Origin: Symbiodinium natans
Taxonomy: Eukaryota; Sar; Dinophyceae; Suessiales; Symbiodiniaceae
Length of the DNA: 64,000 bases
Reading direction: 5' to 3'
Assembly (NCBI GenBank): GCA_905221605.1
Contig: CAJNDS010000669.1
Span: 604,634-668,633, forward strand
The position numbers were made by a program, and so were the translations under genes. The notes below the pieces were generated by a model, which saw only the letters and a program-made list of their open reading frames with translations, did no database searches and had not been told where the DNA came from. This document shows, piece by piece, positions 48,252 to 60,609 of this stretch; within the stretch, counting starts at the first letter, position 1, and every line of letters begins with the position of its first letter.

Positions 48252-48344
48252 GTCAATTAACTCTGGATTTCATACGCTTGCGCGCGCCTCCCCGCTCCCA
48301 GAAATTCCGTGACCTCCAACCACGGAACGCTGGAGTTAATTGAC
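48252..48344. repeat. Short inverted repeat around AATTAACTC
   Basis: GTCAATTAACTC at 48252-48263 pairs with GAGTTAATTGAC at about 48333-48344, a 12-bp perfect match with a loop of about 69 bp. A third AATTAACTCTGG occurs at 48574. Confidence 0.6.
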
Positions 48345-49403
48345 CCGAGGCAAACCTGGGGACGGCTTACCAGACCTAACGCCACAGAGAAAATGTATGG
48401 GGGTTTACGATAATAGGGGACCCCTGATGTAGACCATTATAGACCCCCAAAGTTCGGAAAGCCCCATATCTGGATTCATTTGCTTCCAGACAGCTCTGGA
48501 GACGGGAGATGCCAGAAGTTTTTTGCTTCTGAAGACGCTAAGAACCAAGCATTTCCAGCACATTCCTGCAAGAATTAACTCTGGGTTTAACTCCTTTCAT
48601 ATGCGGACTCCGCCGCTGACGGGCAATTCGCCCTGGTTACTCGTAATTTGCTTAAACTCTTGTTTCCATTGCCTTCCGCATGCATCGAATGGGTGTCTGA
48701 ATCTCACGCACCTGATCCATGTTTTTTTTTTTTTTAATACTTGCCTTAAGACTTCGTCTTGATGACACCACGTGCCAGTTTCCGGATCCGACGGGCAGCA
48801 GCCAGGCGCAGCCATGCCTGCGCACTTTTTCGTTCATACTTCATAGTCGTAAGAACTACCGTGAACAACTTGTGCCAAGCCATAAGTTGATCAAAGTGCT
48901 CAGATTTGGGGGACTTGATTGAGGCGCTTGTCCACAACGTAGCACTCGAGATGCGTGCTGCATGCTACCATGTGCATGGTGACTGCAAAGCATGGAAGCA
49001 CCCAAAGCCAACGCTTGATGTTACGCGAAGCCAGGCGAATGGAGCCAAAGGCTTCGCGCCGCCTCCAGTGCATTCAGCACAGCCAACAGCCTTGATCTCA
49101 GTTTCTTTTTCGCATTTGACCGTTTTTGAGTCAAAGATGACGACCAGCATCATGACAAGGATGAAAGACGGCCTGAGGTATCCAAGCCTCCCAGCTAGCT
49201 CTGCTGACATTTGGCTGAGGTCAATGGCACCGGGGATGCAGCCGCGCGGCTTCACCAAGAATCGCGAAGCACATGGCATTTGTATTTGTCCACTGTTGGA
49301 TCTGCAAGCTTCTGGTGTCTTCAATTTTCGATCCACATCACATACACGACACAGGACATGGAGTGCAAATGTGAATGATCAATATTGAACGAGATTCTGG
49401 CAG

Positions 49404-49733
49404 GACATTGCCGACAGTGAGCTTGCATGCAATAGCCGGGTAGACCGGACCATACCTGATGCGACCTCAATTCAGGCAGCGCCTGCGCCAGCACCAGCGG
49501 CAGGCCCCGCGCCTGCACCAGTGCCTGCGCCAGCGCCCGCGCCAGCGCCGGTGCCTGCGCCAGCCCCGGCGCCCGTGACTTCGCCGGCGCCGGCGCCAAC
49601 AGCTGCTCCTACGTCAGCTCCTGCGCCAGCAGCCGCGCCCACGCCTGCGGCAGCTCCTGTTCCGCAGTGGTTGTTACAAGAGATACAGACAAGCAACAAT
49701 GGCACATGCGGCATGCGGAGTGTTACTTGTTAA
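49404..49733 (+). CDS. Exon with long Ala-Pro linker, unknown protein (partial)
   Basis: After GGCAG the frame reads DIADSELACNSRVDRTIPDA, then about 65 residues of alternating Ala and Pro with few interruptions, then VPQWLLQEIQTSNNG before a stop. Ala-Pro arrays of this kind are stiff extracellular linkers in many secreted or surface proteins. A GC-rich repeat can mimic this, and the minus strand gives an Ala-Gly run. The non-repetitive flanks in the same frame on the + side favour +. No domain on either side is recognised. Confidence 0.4.
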   Translation, partial: DIADSELACNSRVDRTIPDATSIQAAPAPAPAAGPAPAPVPAPAPAPAPVPAPAPAPVTSPAPAPTAAPTSAPAPAAAPTPAAAPVPQWLLQEIQTSNNGTCGMRSVTC

Positions 49734-49739
49734 CGCGGC

Positions 49740-52700
49740 CCGAAATCGAGAAAGGCGTTTCAAGGTCCATACTTTTTTCCTTCAAGCCCTTGTGGTCAAG
49801 CGGCCACCAACATGTTGAGTTCCATGCTGCGCTATAACCGAAGTCCGACCTTCGGGGAAAAGGTTGTGCTCAGCCCCTAGACACAAACGGCATCTGAGGC
49901 GTCCAGCAACCCAGGGACGTCTCCAGATGCCAAGGCCCGTCTGCCATGCCTTCACTTAACTTTCTTGAGAACGAGTTCTTCAGTGCCCCCATGTGCCCCC
50001 GTTTGACTCTTCTCCCGCGAGCTTCTGGCTACCCTTTCAATTGGCATCTGGAGGCAAACTTGCCGCAGAAGCAGTTCAGCGAGGCAGTCTGGGGGAGTAT
50101 TCGGGGGGTTTAAGTTGCAGCTGAACAAAGCGTACAGAATCCGCACATGAGTCCACAGAGTCCACGCTCGTAGGCTCGTAGAGCCCACTAGTCGGGCTTA
50201 ACTTCCCCCCCCCCTCCAAAACAAAGCTATACCGCTACAAGTCTAGAGCAACGAAGCACCGCAGGCTACAGCCCCGAGTTCCGCGGCACCTGCACGGGGC
50301 CCTGGCTTGTTTCTTTTTGGCCTTCGGTAGATTTCTGTAGCCTAGGCTTCATTGGCGTAGGGCTTCAGAGGACGTAGGGGCACCGGCTGTGGATGGCTCT
50401 TGGCTTCGTCGTTCCTTGGCTGGGCGTTGGGCCCTAAGGGTGCCAGTTTCTTTTGCCCAAACGTGGTGTTCTCCCTTGACATCCGTAGCTGCCGCATCGA
50501 AGGCCTCGAGCATTATTGCATCTTAAGTCTGGACTGGGAAGTGGCTATGGTTTGGTGTTCGTGTTTATAGGTTCGGAAATTGTGCTTGATGTTTCCACTT
50601 CTTTGCTTGCGTGGGCTTGCAGCTAGGGGATATCTGCAGCAGCAAGGGAAGGGTTCAGTACTACACTTGCAGCTGTGAGTGCAGCAAGGAACTAATCATG
50701 GCATGCACCTCTGCAACCATTGGCTGCGAATAGTTGGCAAAGCATGCGAATGTGAGAATACACGAGACTCGTTCTCACGGGAACCGATAGTATCATCCCA
50801 TCCTTGTCCCAGTGCCAATCCCTGAGCGTGCGAAACCCCAAGCCCTACAACCGTGGAGGTCGCCCAAGCCATCAGTCAAGGCACCCTCAAGCAAGGTGGA
50901 GCCGCGCAAAACCATGCAAAGCTGTAAATGATCTTACCAAAGTTCTATGGATGGTGGTCCTCTGTTAGACACCATCTAGCTGTCCGACACAGGGACCACA
51001 ATCCCGCTAACCGGGCATCTAGAACCACCACCATTGTCGTCGTCCTCGTCATTGCTCATCATCTGAAGGAGCCAAAGCGGAAGGAGACGGTGGGGGCCAC
51101 CGAAAGCAGCCGGAAGGAGGATCTTGCACTGCTGAATGAGGGTGTAAACTTACAAGCTTCTGGCGAAAACCGGAAATTGGAGTTTTATCAAGGGAAATTC
51201 ATAGTAGGTGCTCAGGGCAGTATCGGAATCAAGGGTAGTTGGGGGGTTCTGGATCGCCTCTGCCCTTGAGGAGCCAGATGCTGCAGCAAGGGCGCCAGCA
51301 GACCTGAAGGACCTCGTGATAAGGCCCGGGGAGCCCGTGCTACTGGTATTGTTCAAGCCTTCCACGTGACCCGAACCCGAAACCCGCTCCCCCGGCGGGC
51401 GAGCAGACATGCACGCAAGTCACGCCATGGAGTCATCTGCAACATCCACACCCAATTTGCCCACGCAACTCAACCCGAAGCGTTGAAGCCACAAGGGGGT
51501 TTCTGAACAAGTCTCATGGCTTTGACCTTGTCTGTGGCTGAGCTCACCTTCACGGCCTTCCCATCCCCATACCTTCTGCCTCAGGCCTTCCCCTTACCTC
51601 ACACAAAGCGGTGTAGTCTTCCTGGTGGCTTAAGCCTTAAGCGCTGTCCGCCAATGCTTGTTGGGATTAGGCATGGCTTGGGGACCTGCTTCATGAGAGT
51701 TGGAGGGATCCTTTGGCATCAGGGGACCCCGATTTGGAACGACCTCACATGCTCAAGAAGGTATCACATGTCGTTGAACTGCCCAGGTACATGGACGGCA
51801 GGGATGTCCCAGTGGAGAGCCTGCAGGAGTGCCGCGTCATGCAGGACCTTGCGTCGGACGAGATATCCTGCAGGCCGGGTCCTGTACACTGCCTCTCCAA
51901 GTCCTTCTACTAGCTTGAAAATCCTTCGACCATGAAGGTTTCTAAACACCCCTGCCTCCCTCCCTCCCCCAAAAAAAAAAGACAACAAAGAAAAAACCCT
52001 CAATGGTGATAAAAATCCCTCAGCTCCTCCGCCCAGGAAGGGAGCGGTCCTCTGCATACTGCAGAGTGACCCTCGCCAGGAGCCCTGGGTCTACGGACTG
52101 GAGCCTCGAGGCCGGGCGCTTGTCGGGCCGAGTAGCTTGACCCTTGCGCTGATCTCAGGGCTTGTTCGGGTTGAGGTTTGGGGGCAGGCACGTAGAATCC
52201 AAAAGACTTTCTGATCACACACACACACAAATGCAAGCCTATACCCTCACTTTAAGACCCTGACGACCCTAAACCGGTGCAAAAAAACCTCGAACGCCCG
52301 GAAAGGAAAAGCCAAGGGCTGGTTCCGCAGCCACAAGGTGAAGAAGCAACTTGGCACAGCTTTGGAGGGTTCCAAGGATATGGGATTGAGGTGGAGGGAT
52401 TGGCGCGGGTCTGTATGAAGAAGGCGGGCGGGTGGGCCGTTTCAGGCAGTTGCACAGAAAGGGCTTGGTGGGACTGGTGCCGAGGTTCGTCGACATCTGA
52501 GCGCGCAGAACTGCCGCGCTCCTTGCAGGCCTAGGCGCAGGCGCAGGCGCAGGCTGTTTCTGTGGATGACTCACGTCCCTCCGACAAGTTCAATCGGCCA
52601 GACGGCCCAAAGCCGCATGGAGTGCTCAGTGTGGACCGCAGTGTTTGCACTACGGGCCCATGATTCGTCTTCGCATGGGAACTTACAAGCAGTCACGAAC

Positions 52701-53050
52701 ACTCGCACTCGTTCCGTGGAGTCTTTATTTCGGCCACTCGCAGCCCGAGCGTGGCGCGGAGCCGGTGCAAGGGCAGACAAAAATGCAGACCCTGAGCTGT
52801 GGAGTTGTCACAGCACTATCTCCGCATGTGTTGTCAATCTTCTTCTTGTGGGTTGCGCGAGACGTCAACCCTGCGAGGTACAGCTTCCAGCCTGGCGAAG
52901 CCGTGCCCAGCCAGCCAGAGAAGAGCTTCCCCCCAGCCAGAGCCTAGAAGTGTTTCTCTTGTTTTCGGGGGGGGAGGGGGTGAACGTTTGCTTGTGGTGA
53001 CCATACATGCATATAATGATTCACGAGCTATATGGACTAAGAACAGGAGC
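49740..53050. other. No gene confidently recognised
   Basis: The best candidate is a + frame at about 51770-51912 reading YMDGRDVPVESLQECRVMQD, which looks like an exon after GCCCAG. A second at 51065-51150 reads EPKRKETVGATESSRK. Neither gives a family. The region could hold the missing 5' part of eIF2A. Confidence 0.35.
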
Positions 53051-53055
53051 GACTC

Positions 53056-53920
53056 ATGGCCGAGGTGAACACCGCAGAAGGATGTGAATGGAGTTCCGAC
53101 GGGTCTCTCCTGGGTCTTGTTGATCCTGCTGGCGGCGTCACCGTGCAGCTGGGACCGCATGGTACGTTTGGATGTGCCTCTGGAATGTTTTGATGTCGGA
53201 GTGATGGCAGAGTTCAGCCTTGGAGAAAGGTACAGCGCCGCGCAGGGCTATGAGCCCCTCTGCCAGGCCTGCTTCTTGAAGAAAAGTAGATGGCGGCCGG
53301 GCTTCAACTTGCAGCAGTAGACGTGCTGTAAGGAAGGATCCCCGGAAACTGATCCCTTCCGCAATCACTTGGTCCCTTTGCAAAATTTGCCAGGTGCCTC
53401 CGCTGGTCGGCGGCCCTGTGAGGATATTAAGGGGGTTTAGGGTTGAGGCTTCTCACAGAACCTCGGCTTGTCGGGGTATCAGAATTGCGCGATGTGGGCC
53501 CTTCTGCGGTGTTTCAGGCTTGTCCGGGTCCTGAGCGCATGTTGAAGAAGTAGCTACCCTCGGAACGATTGTTTTTTGCATCGTTGGGGTAGTCAAGCAG
53601 AACCACCGAGCACGAGCACCCCTAGTTTTTGCAGATTGGCCCCCCGTAAAACCCTGAACCACAAAAACTCCTGGTGCAGGAATTTCTACTTCTCGCCGTT
53701 GGGGTCCCACCTGGTCACCTACGAGCGATGGGTCAAGGCAGAAACCATAAGGGTTTAGGGTTTAGGGTGTGAGGGGCAGGGTTGAGGGTATTAGGGGGGT
53801 TTTGTGAATGCTGAGGGTACGACCCCACCCCTGTGAAGTTGGTTGATGCCTCGCCTTTGAATGGAGGATGCTGGTGACAACGTGGGCGTCTGGGATGCGA
53901 AGACAGGCAGCTGCCGAAGC
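53056..53920 (+). CDS. eif2a: eIF2A (WD-repeat translation initiation factor 2A), N-terminal exons
   Basis: Inferred exons: 53056-53142 (AEGCEWSSDGSLLGLVD), 53394-53422 (VPPLVGGPV), 53680-53740 (NFYFSPLGSHLVTYERWVKA), 53867-about 53920 (DNVGVWDAKTGS). Phases agree; introns start GT, GA and GA. CEWS.DG, F.FSPLG..L.TYER and N..VWDAKTG in this order are the first blades of the eIF2A beta-propeller; the more distal blades are at 61.3-63.6 kb. The ATG at 53056 may be an internal Met, because eIF2A normally has more sequence before this blade. A nine-residue exon at 56908-56934 (ATATKNFFK) resembles the eIF2A K-SFFKA segment and may bridge the two groups. Confidence 0.75.
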
Positions 53921-53929
53921 TGTGGATTC

Positions 53930-56900
53930 ATCGGCTTAGGGTGGGCTGCCAGCTTCCTGCGTCAGGCGAGAAGCGTTTCTCGTTCATACTGAAGAACATG
54001 ACCGCCGCCCTGCCTGTAACTTCCGACTGCATGCACACATGCTCGTCTCTTGGGTTCTGAGACCTTTGGAGACTCCTGACTGAGCTCTATGCACCCTGGG
54101 GGTTTCAGGGCTTTGTCCGAGTTCTTGCCAGGGCATGAGCTGGCCACCTTTGAAGTGGACAAGTCTGGAGACTCACTGCTGCCGCATGGTACAGGAGTGG
54201 GCTTCTCTTACTGATGTGGCCCAAAACCGTTGATCCTCAACCGTAGAACCTGGAGCGCCCTAAAACTAACCGCCCGAGGGTCTTGTGTGCCACAGACCAG
54301 ACAACACTTGCCAGACTGGGGGGCCGTGCATTGCGCTGCGGGTCCAGTCATGGTCCTTGTGTTGTAGTGTAGAGTTTACGGTGGTTTCTTAGGGGACATT
54401 CAGAAAGCACCTCGTGTGGAAGAGGGCTCGCGCATCCCTTTCTTCTGGCAGCTTTATCTGTCGGGCCCTGCGCACCCCCAACCCAAATACCTGCAATACC
54501 CTAAGCACCGTAAAGGACCCAAATGCCCTAAACCCAAATCCCAAGGACCCAACCCGGTTCCCTTGGTCCCCTTTGTAAACGCGGAGGATGGCATCCAGAT
54601 CTTGCCGGGCTCGTGCGAGCGCTCCGAGGCGAAAGAGCTGTTGGAGGTTTAGGTGTTGAGTGTAGCGGAGTTAGAACGCTATCTTCTTCTATTTGTAGTT
54701 TATTCGGCAGACTCATACTAGATTCTTTGCTCGGGTTTAGGGTCGAAGATGGACCTTGTTGCAAGGGTTTGTAAAGCGGCAGAAGAGTGGATTGGCTTGC
54801 AATTTGTAACTCTCCCTTGTGCAACGAAGCCTGCCTTTTCCTGTCTTAAGTTGCGAGTTTGAAAGTTTTCGGGCTTTCGTTGCTTCAGGGACTCGTAGTT
54901 GTTTAAAGGCTTGTCTCAAGGTTTCATGTCTGCCAGGAGACGCAAAGATCCCCTGGTGGTTCATCGCTCTGATTTTTCGGATCGCACGAGAGGTCTCACG
55001 CATTGACGCGCCTGGCATCATGGCCTTCGAGGCATGCAAGTGCTGCGCAGGTATCGGACGCGCAGATTCTTGAATTGAGTCACTCCTGTAAGCCGTTGCA
55101 TGAAGCAAATGGAGGTGCCGCCAATGCCCCTGGGAGGGCTGGGGGTTTCTATAAAATGCATGGCCGGTTCTTTTGCTTGTCCTTCTGTCTTAGGGTACCT
55201 GCGAGCCAACGGGGGGGCACGCTTCTCTTGCAGGTCTCGCCACGTGGCTCCGGCCCACAAGGCTTGGCAGCATTGCACTGGGTCGGACTTAGGTGCCGCA
55301 AAACGCACCTAAGCAGGATGGTTGGGCTTCAGGGTTTGGGGTTTGTGGTCCCCCAGACAAGGACGATCCCCTCCCTTAAGGTTTATAAGCCGGGGAACAA
55401 GGACGACCCGAGGATGGAGCACTCAGGAGCGTTAAACCTGAAAGAGTTGCCGGGCGGTCTTTCGGTGGACAAAATCGCGCATGACTCCCTACATGACAAG
55501 TGTGTCATTGTCAACAATCCAGCTCACGTGCCCCTGTGCCTTCAATGTTGCATGCGAGTGCGGGTGATGCAGGGTTTCGGTCAGTCGCGCACATGCCCCT
55601 TCAAAGCGTTGTAAGGAAGTATGCTCCTCAGTGTAAATGGAGACACTAGGTGTTCAAGCAGTGGTAGACTGCAAGAGAAATCCTGCATTTCGTCCATCAA
55701 CAGTTTCAGTAGCCTTCAAACTTCAGAGTTGCAGCAAAAAGCAAACAGTCTTATCGACACGATGTGCAAGGCCCGAGGCCAGAGCATGTTCTGTTCTTTG
55801 TAGCTTCTGCTGTCATAAGAGAGTCCTTGAAAGGGAGGGCCCCACCAACATGGGTTTGCAATTCAGCGCGAAATCAAAGAACCTTGGCTGACTTCGGTGC
55901 TCGCGAGGCAGCGGCTCACCCCATGTAGCGCTGGTCGTGGCGGAGACAAGGGGCCAGCCTGCCAGATGCCAGGCAGCGGCCACCCTTCGGCTGAAGACCG
56001 CTAGTTTTGCCTTTTCATGTTACCCGTACCCCAACAAGCAAAGAACCAAAAGCCCTATCAGATTTGCACCTGCCGTGGGTTGTTGAGCTGACACATCGCA
56101 TTGCGAATCTTGGGCACTGATGCACGTTCATCGCACAAAGATGCCCTTCCCTTGGGTTTTTGATGCCATGCCCGCACGATGATTACATCCAAGCTACCAG
56201 CGCGTGCGAGTTGCACGATGATGACGTCCGTGTTGCCAGCACGCGCGAATGGTCTCAAAGCCTTTGGAGCAGCCCCTTGTCGCTTGTGCAATGCGATGTG
56301 CGAAGCCCTAAGCCCGGCTGCCCTCGACCACCTGAGCATCGAAAGGTCTTCAAATTGGATGATCCCGGCAGAGCGGCTTGACTCATGAGCTCAGTGATTG
56401 AATCTTTCGGGAGGTCGCGGGCTAGGTATTTCATTTTTTCCAAGCTCAGCGAGCATGAGATGTTGGCAGCGCAGGGCTCTGGCAGTAGGATTTCGCATTG
56501 GGTTGTAGGGGGGCGCTGGGACAGCTGGGTCCCCAAATCGGGAACCCCTTATGCGCCAGCATTCACGCACACCCTCCCTGTTCATGGTCTGTGGCTCATG
56601 ACGGGCTTAGGGTTTAAGATTTAGGGCCAGACTTCAGGGTTTCGGGTTTTCACGCTGCCCCTTGTGGTTCATCATGGGTTCAGGGTTCGGGTTCCAGCAG
56701 GGTTGGAGTTCGTGGCGGGTTTTGGGCTAACTAAGGGTCAGGGTTCAGGCTTGCGGGGGCGGGGGGGGGGGGGGGGGTACCATGGGAGGGGATACCAATC
56801 AAGAACGCGTAGAGCGGACGCACGCCCCAAAAATCCTAAAACCCTTACAGCGGATCAAAAGGGTATCTCATGGTATCTCTGCTTTAGGAAACTCCAGCTG

Positions 56901-57680
56901 ACTCCAGGCGACCGCAACAAAGAACTTCTTCAAGGCAAGGCTGCTGGACCCTAAACCTTAAAGTTCTGGGCGTCCACATATTTGATCCGCAGCTCTTGAA
57001 GCCGAAAGTCCTCAACCCTAGTGACAATCTGGGAGGAGCTTCTTTTTTTTTCAGGGTGGATGTGATATGTCTTGGCCGCGTAGCTGGCTGTCCATGGTGC
57101 AAGAGGCTGCGCATCTCCAGCATTGCTGGGAGCCTTTGTCGCTGATCCATGCAGATCCCTGGCACATCTGCTTATCTACTGCGTGACATAGAGAACACTG
57201 TATAGGCTTTGCTGTCATACGGCCAGGCCCAGACGGTGCTGGCCTCAGGTAGAGCGTCCCTCTTTGTGCAAAAGGGGGCGGACGACCCGAGGCCATTGCA
57301 ATCCTTCAAGCCCATGAGCAATTCCAAACCCTGAAGCGCATGAAGCTCCCTTTAAACGCCCAACCCTGCAGCGCCCGCAACACTAAGCCATCAAGAGCCT
57401 TGCAGTGCGGCTTTCGCCCGGTACCCGCTCCTCCTCCCGAAACGAGTTGAGGTCACCATGAAGTGGAACAACGTTGGCACCGCTGTGTTGGTAAAATCTG
57501 CCATGGAGGCGACAGCTGCCGTCACTGCATGCTGCTCGATGCACGTGTTCCACGTTCCACGTTCCATGTCCTACTGCATACTCTTGCGAGGGGAGCCAAC
57601 TTGAACTAAAGCCCACGCAGTATGTCCAAATCTTGCTTCACGCTGCTTAACCGCAACATACCCCAACCAAGCAGCGAGAG
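53930..57680. other. Between eIF2A N-terminal exons and the VWA gene; one possible exon
   Basis: Aside from the tentative exon 56908-56934, I found no convincing eIF2A exon. A 203-codon + frame (55003-55614) and others at 56058-56390 lack motifs. Telomere-like remnants and a poly(G) run (56757-56776) are present. Confidence 0.4.
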
Positions 57681-57685
57681 CCGCC

Positions 57686-60600
57686 ATGAAGAAGTGCCTC
57701 TTGGCATTGCTTGCACCGGCATTTGCAGACTTCAACCCTACTGGGGCATCCAGCTGCCCATGCATTGAGTGGTCTGGTCTTGACAACTATGTGGCAGATG
57801 GGCATCTTGTCTACACCCCGCCTGGGACATCCACGCCATACAATTATCCAACAAACTATGGGAACCTGGAGTGCAAGCGACACGACCAGGACCTGCCACC
57901 TTTCTGCAACGTGGCCACTCCTCCAGATTGGTGCTTGCACTCTTGGTGCTATGTAGATGCTGGGACGTGCACTGGCTTTCAAACACATCGGAGCTTTATG
58001 TTCCCCAATTCGAATGTGTATTACAGCTACGGCACTTGTGGGGAGACCTCCAATGACTTCCTTGGCTGGGTTGCTGCGTATGAGGGTGGCGAGGCGAATG
58101 CATCTGAAGTCACGGTGCTGCTTGATGCCGTGATGGACTACCTGTGGAGCACGCGCAACACTCTAGAGGAAGACTTCTTGAGCATTGACCCGTTGAAGGA
58201 TTGCAGCTACATTCGCCAATGCCCATGTGCAGAGTGCGTCTACAATGATGTGTGGAAGGGAAAGGTCGACTTCAGCGAAGTGGCTGCATGGATCAGGCCT
58301 GGGTCAAGTGTTCGTGAGAGTTCTCTCCTGTCTTGTCTGTTTGGGTCTCTTGCCGAGAGCTACAGCCGGATCGGCGCAAAGGAAGGGCAGCCCAATGACC
58401 GAGTGGGCTACCAGTACTTCGCAGACATGGCAACAGGAAGCTATGCAGGTTGGCCGGCCATCGACTGGTGCCCGAGTTCAAGTTACGACCCCCGGTTCCG
58501 ACCCTGGTTCGCCTCGGGCTCCACTGGGCCAAAGGATGTGCTTCTCGTGGTTGATGTTTCCGGCAGTATGGGAAGCAACCTACGCTGGCAGCTGGCTCAG
58601 CAAGCCGCCCAGGCAGTCATCGATACCTTGGAGTGGAGGGACTACGGGTCCATAATCCTCTTCAACCATGGAGTCTCAGCCCAGTACTCCGACCACCTCG
58701 TCCCCATGAGCGCCTCACGGAGAAGTAGCATGAAGACCTGGCTTGAAGACCAGTCTTGGCAAACCGGTGGAACGGACTTCAAGATAGCGCTGACGGCGGC
58801 CTTTAACACGATCGCCAGGAGTGCAGCGTTACCTGCAGCTGCAGGTAGATCCAAGACCAGTTTGGAGAGGTATTGGAACAAAGAACGACAGACAGAAGAG
58901 AGAGACGTACAAAGGAAACCCACTCCTATAGTAACTATTGGTTTTAGGGTTTTAGGGTTTTTGGGTTTTAGGGGTTTTAGGGTTTATAGTTTAGGGGTTT
59001 TAGGGTTTTAGGGTTTAGGGTTTTAGGGTTTTAGGGGTTTCAGGGTTTTGGGGTTTTAGGGTTTTAGGGTTTTAGGGTTGTGTCTTTAGCATGTTCATGT
59101 TAGGAGCGTTAGTGATTGTACCCGCCTGTGTGCGCCGCCTTGGCAGCGGGAGGCCCAATGCGGGGGTGGGGGGGATGGGGGGGTGGGGCGGCAGGAAGGC
59201 GAATTTCAAGTATTTGTTTGGGGAAAGTTGCTTTCTGGAGCCAAAAATGCCTGCCGCCATCTACCGCCTGCAGTAGACCTTGCGCAGGAGCGTCAGCGCT
59301 GGCAACACGGCGATGTGCCAAAAGGCCATCCTTTTCCTGACGGATGGCGAGGCAGAGTACTACGAGTCGGACTTCGCGAGCACAGCTAGTTTGTCACTGC
59401 GTCGCCGACTAAGCTTGAGCACGGGTAGCCATGCAAGACGACAAACAAATTGGAGGAGCCATTGTGCAAAGTAGACTCATGTAGATCTTCAGGCAACAGC
59501 AGGTTCTTTAAAGCGGAGATCAGATCAGCCGTTTTGTGGCTATGTTGCATGGTCACTGAGGCTACGACACGACGATTTTCAGTTATGCGCTGGGAACTGG
59601 AGCGGAGAAGACCATCACAAAGCGGCTGGCCTGCGAGAACCGAGGGGTTTTCTATCCTGTGCCAGACGGAGCCGATCTGGCGAGTATCATGTCGGGATAC
59701 TATTCCTACTATGCCTCAGGCCGTGTTGCAAATTGCCCCCCCAAGCGGTGGATCTTCGGTTAAGATGCTATTCTTGTAGCTTGCAAGTTCACTCCAACAC
59801 GACCGTTTGCAGGGGTTAGAGAAATGGAAATTGATGGTTGTTGAACGCCAGGCCAGGAACTCTGCATTCCGTCGTTTACGAGCTACACGGATGTGGTTAC
59901 CGGTCAGAACTTGTGGCCGGCGTGCTTGCCAGCATATGCCCGTTCTTCAAACTATTCTGGACTGCTTGGCGTGACGTGCATGGACTTTAACGTTATTGCA
60001 AAGCCATCCGGCATAATGTCGAAGCCTTACTGGGATCACCTTGCCTGCAAGGTGTCTGACATGACAAAGACATGCCGGTCGCTGGACACAAGCGAGTGCC
60101 GCTTGGAAGCCCTTAGAAAGGAAGCCGGACCAGAGTCGACATGCTCCTCGGATGCCTCAAGTGCCTCAAGTGCAACGGCCTGTGGATGCGTTGATCCAGA
60201 CTGCAGAGATGACGATCAGTACATCGATGAGAAGGGCTACTTCTGCGATACCTGGGTAGGCGATGACTGTTCACAAGCTGAAACACAGTGGCAGTACTCT
60301 GCAGCTGGAACGGCAGAGGCCATGCAACGATGCCGTCGCTCCTGTGGACTGTGTCCGGTCCTGACGCCCTGCCCATATACGCTACCAAACTGTCAAGCAG
60401 TATCACGGCCCTCGCAAGCGAGTTGTCGTGCGTGCAGGACACAGATGGTCACGGGAATCGACATTGAAGGGCGGCCGATGACGTGTCCAGGTGATCCGAG
60501 TACTACAAGCAGCGGGGCCCCTCAAGGCTGCTTTTGTGCCTCTCTTGCTGGGATTGTTTCAATTGTCTCAGCGCTCGTCTTTTCGGTGGATCGAGGGTAA
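57686..60600 (+). CDS. Secreted VWA protein of the alpha2/delta-like type, with ShK-like Cys module
   Basis: Four inferred exons: 57686-58818, 59288-59424 (or -59385), 59561-59719, 59852-60600; about 712-725 residues ending in TAA. Start ATG follows GCCGCC and opens a signal peptide (MKKCLLALLAPAFA). A Cys-rich N-terminal region is followed by RPWF...GPKDVLLVVDVSGSMG (about residue 275-296), the linker and MIDAS site typical of VWA domains in calcium-channel alpha2/delta and related Cache/VWA proteins. CQKAILFLTDGEAE and FSYALGTG continue the VWA fold. Near the C-terminus a cysteine pattern ending CRRSCGLC looks like an ShK module, and a hydrophobic tail (SLAGIVSIVSALVFS) suggests membrane or GPI anchoring. 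Introns start GA, GT (or CT) and GC. It lies between eIF2A exon groups. Confidence 0.92.
58939..59083 (-). repeat. TTTTAGGG telomere-type block inside an intron
   Basis: About 17 units of TTTTAGGG/TTTAGGG with variants, within the inferred first intron (58819-59287) of the VWA gene. Reading through it gives a false GlyPhe-rich tail. Confidence 0.95.
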
Positions 60601-60609
60601 AGCCCAACG

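Larger units (their letters stand above)
46400..49400. other. No gene confidently recognised
   Basis: Frames at 46275-46745, 47327-47539 and 48906-49388 (160 codons, +; an overlapping 123-codon frame on -) have no family motif. A (GTTGGT)n repeat occurs at 47687-47770. Confidence 0.4.

Noticed and set aside
49472-49714. Ala-Gly-rich minus-strand frame
   Set aside because: It is the antisense of the Ala-Pro repeat. The + frame has non-repetitive protein-like flanks and the minus frame does not.
53084-53320. Signal-peptide-like open frame (SWVLLILLAASPCS)
   Set aside because: It overlaps the first eIF2A exon in another frame, lacks an ATG at its start, and runs through an inferred intron. The eIF2A frame is supported by phase-matched downstream exons.
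55003-55614. 203-codon open frame on +
   Set aside because: No motifs matched eIF2A or any other family, and in-frame splice-like AG-G signals occur throughout by chance.
58819-59011. GlyPhe-rich C-terminus of the VWA open frame
   Set aside because: It is read-through into an intron containing TTTTAGGG repeats. Splicing from 58818 to 59288 restores the conserved VWA sequence.
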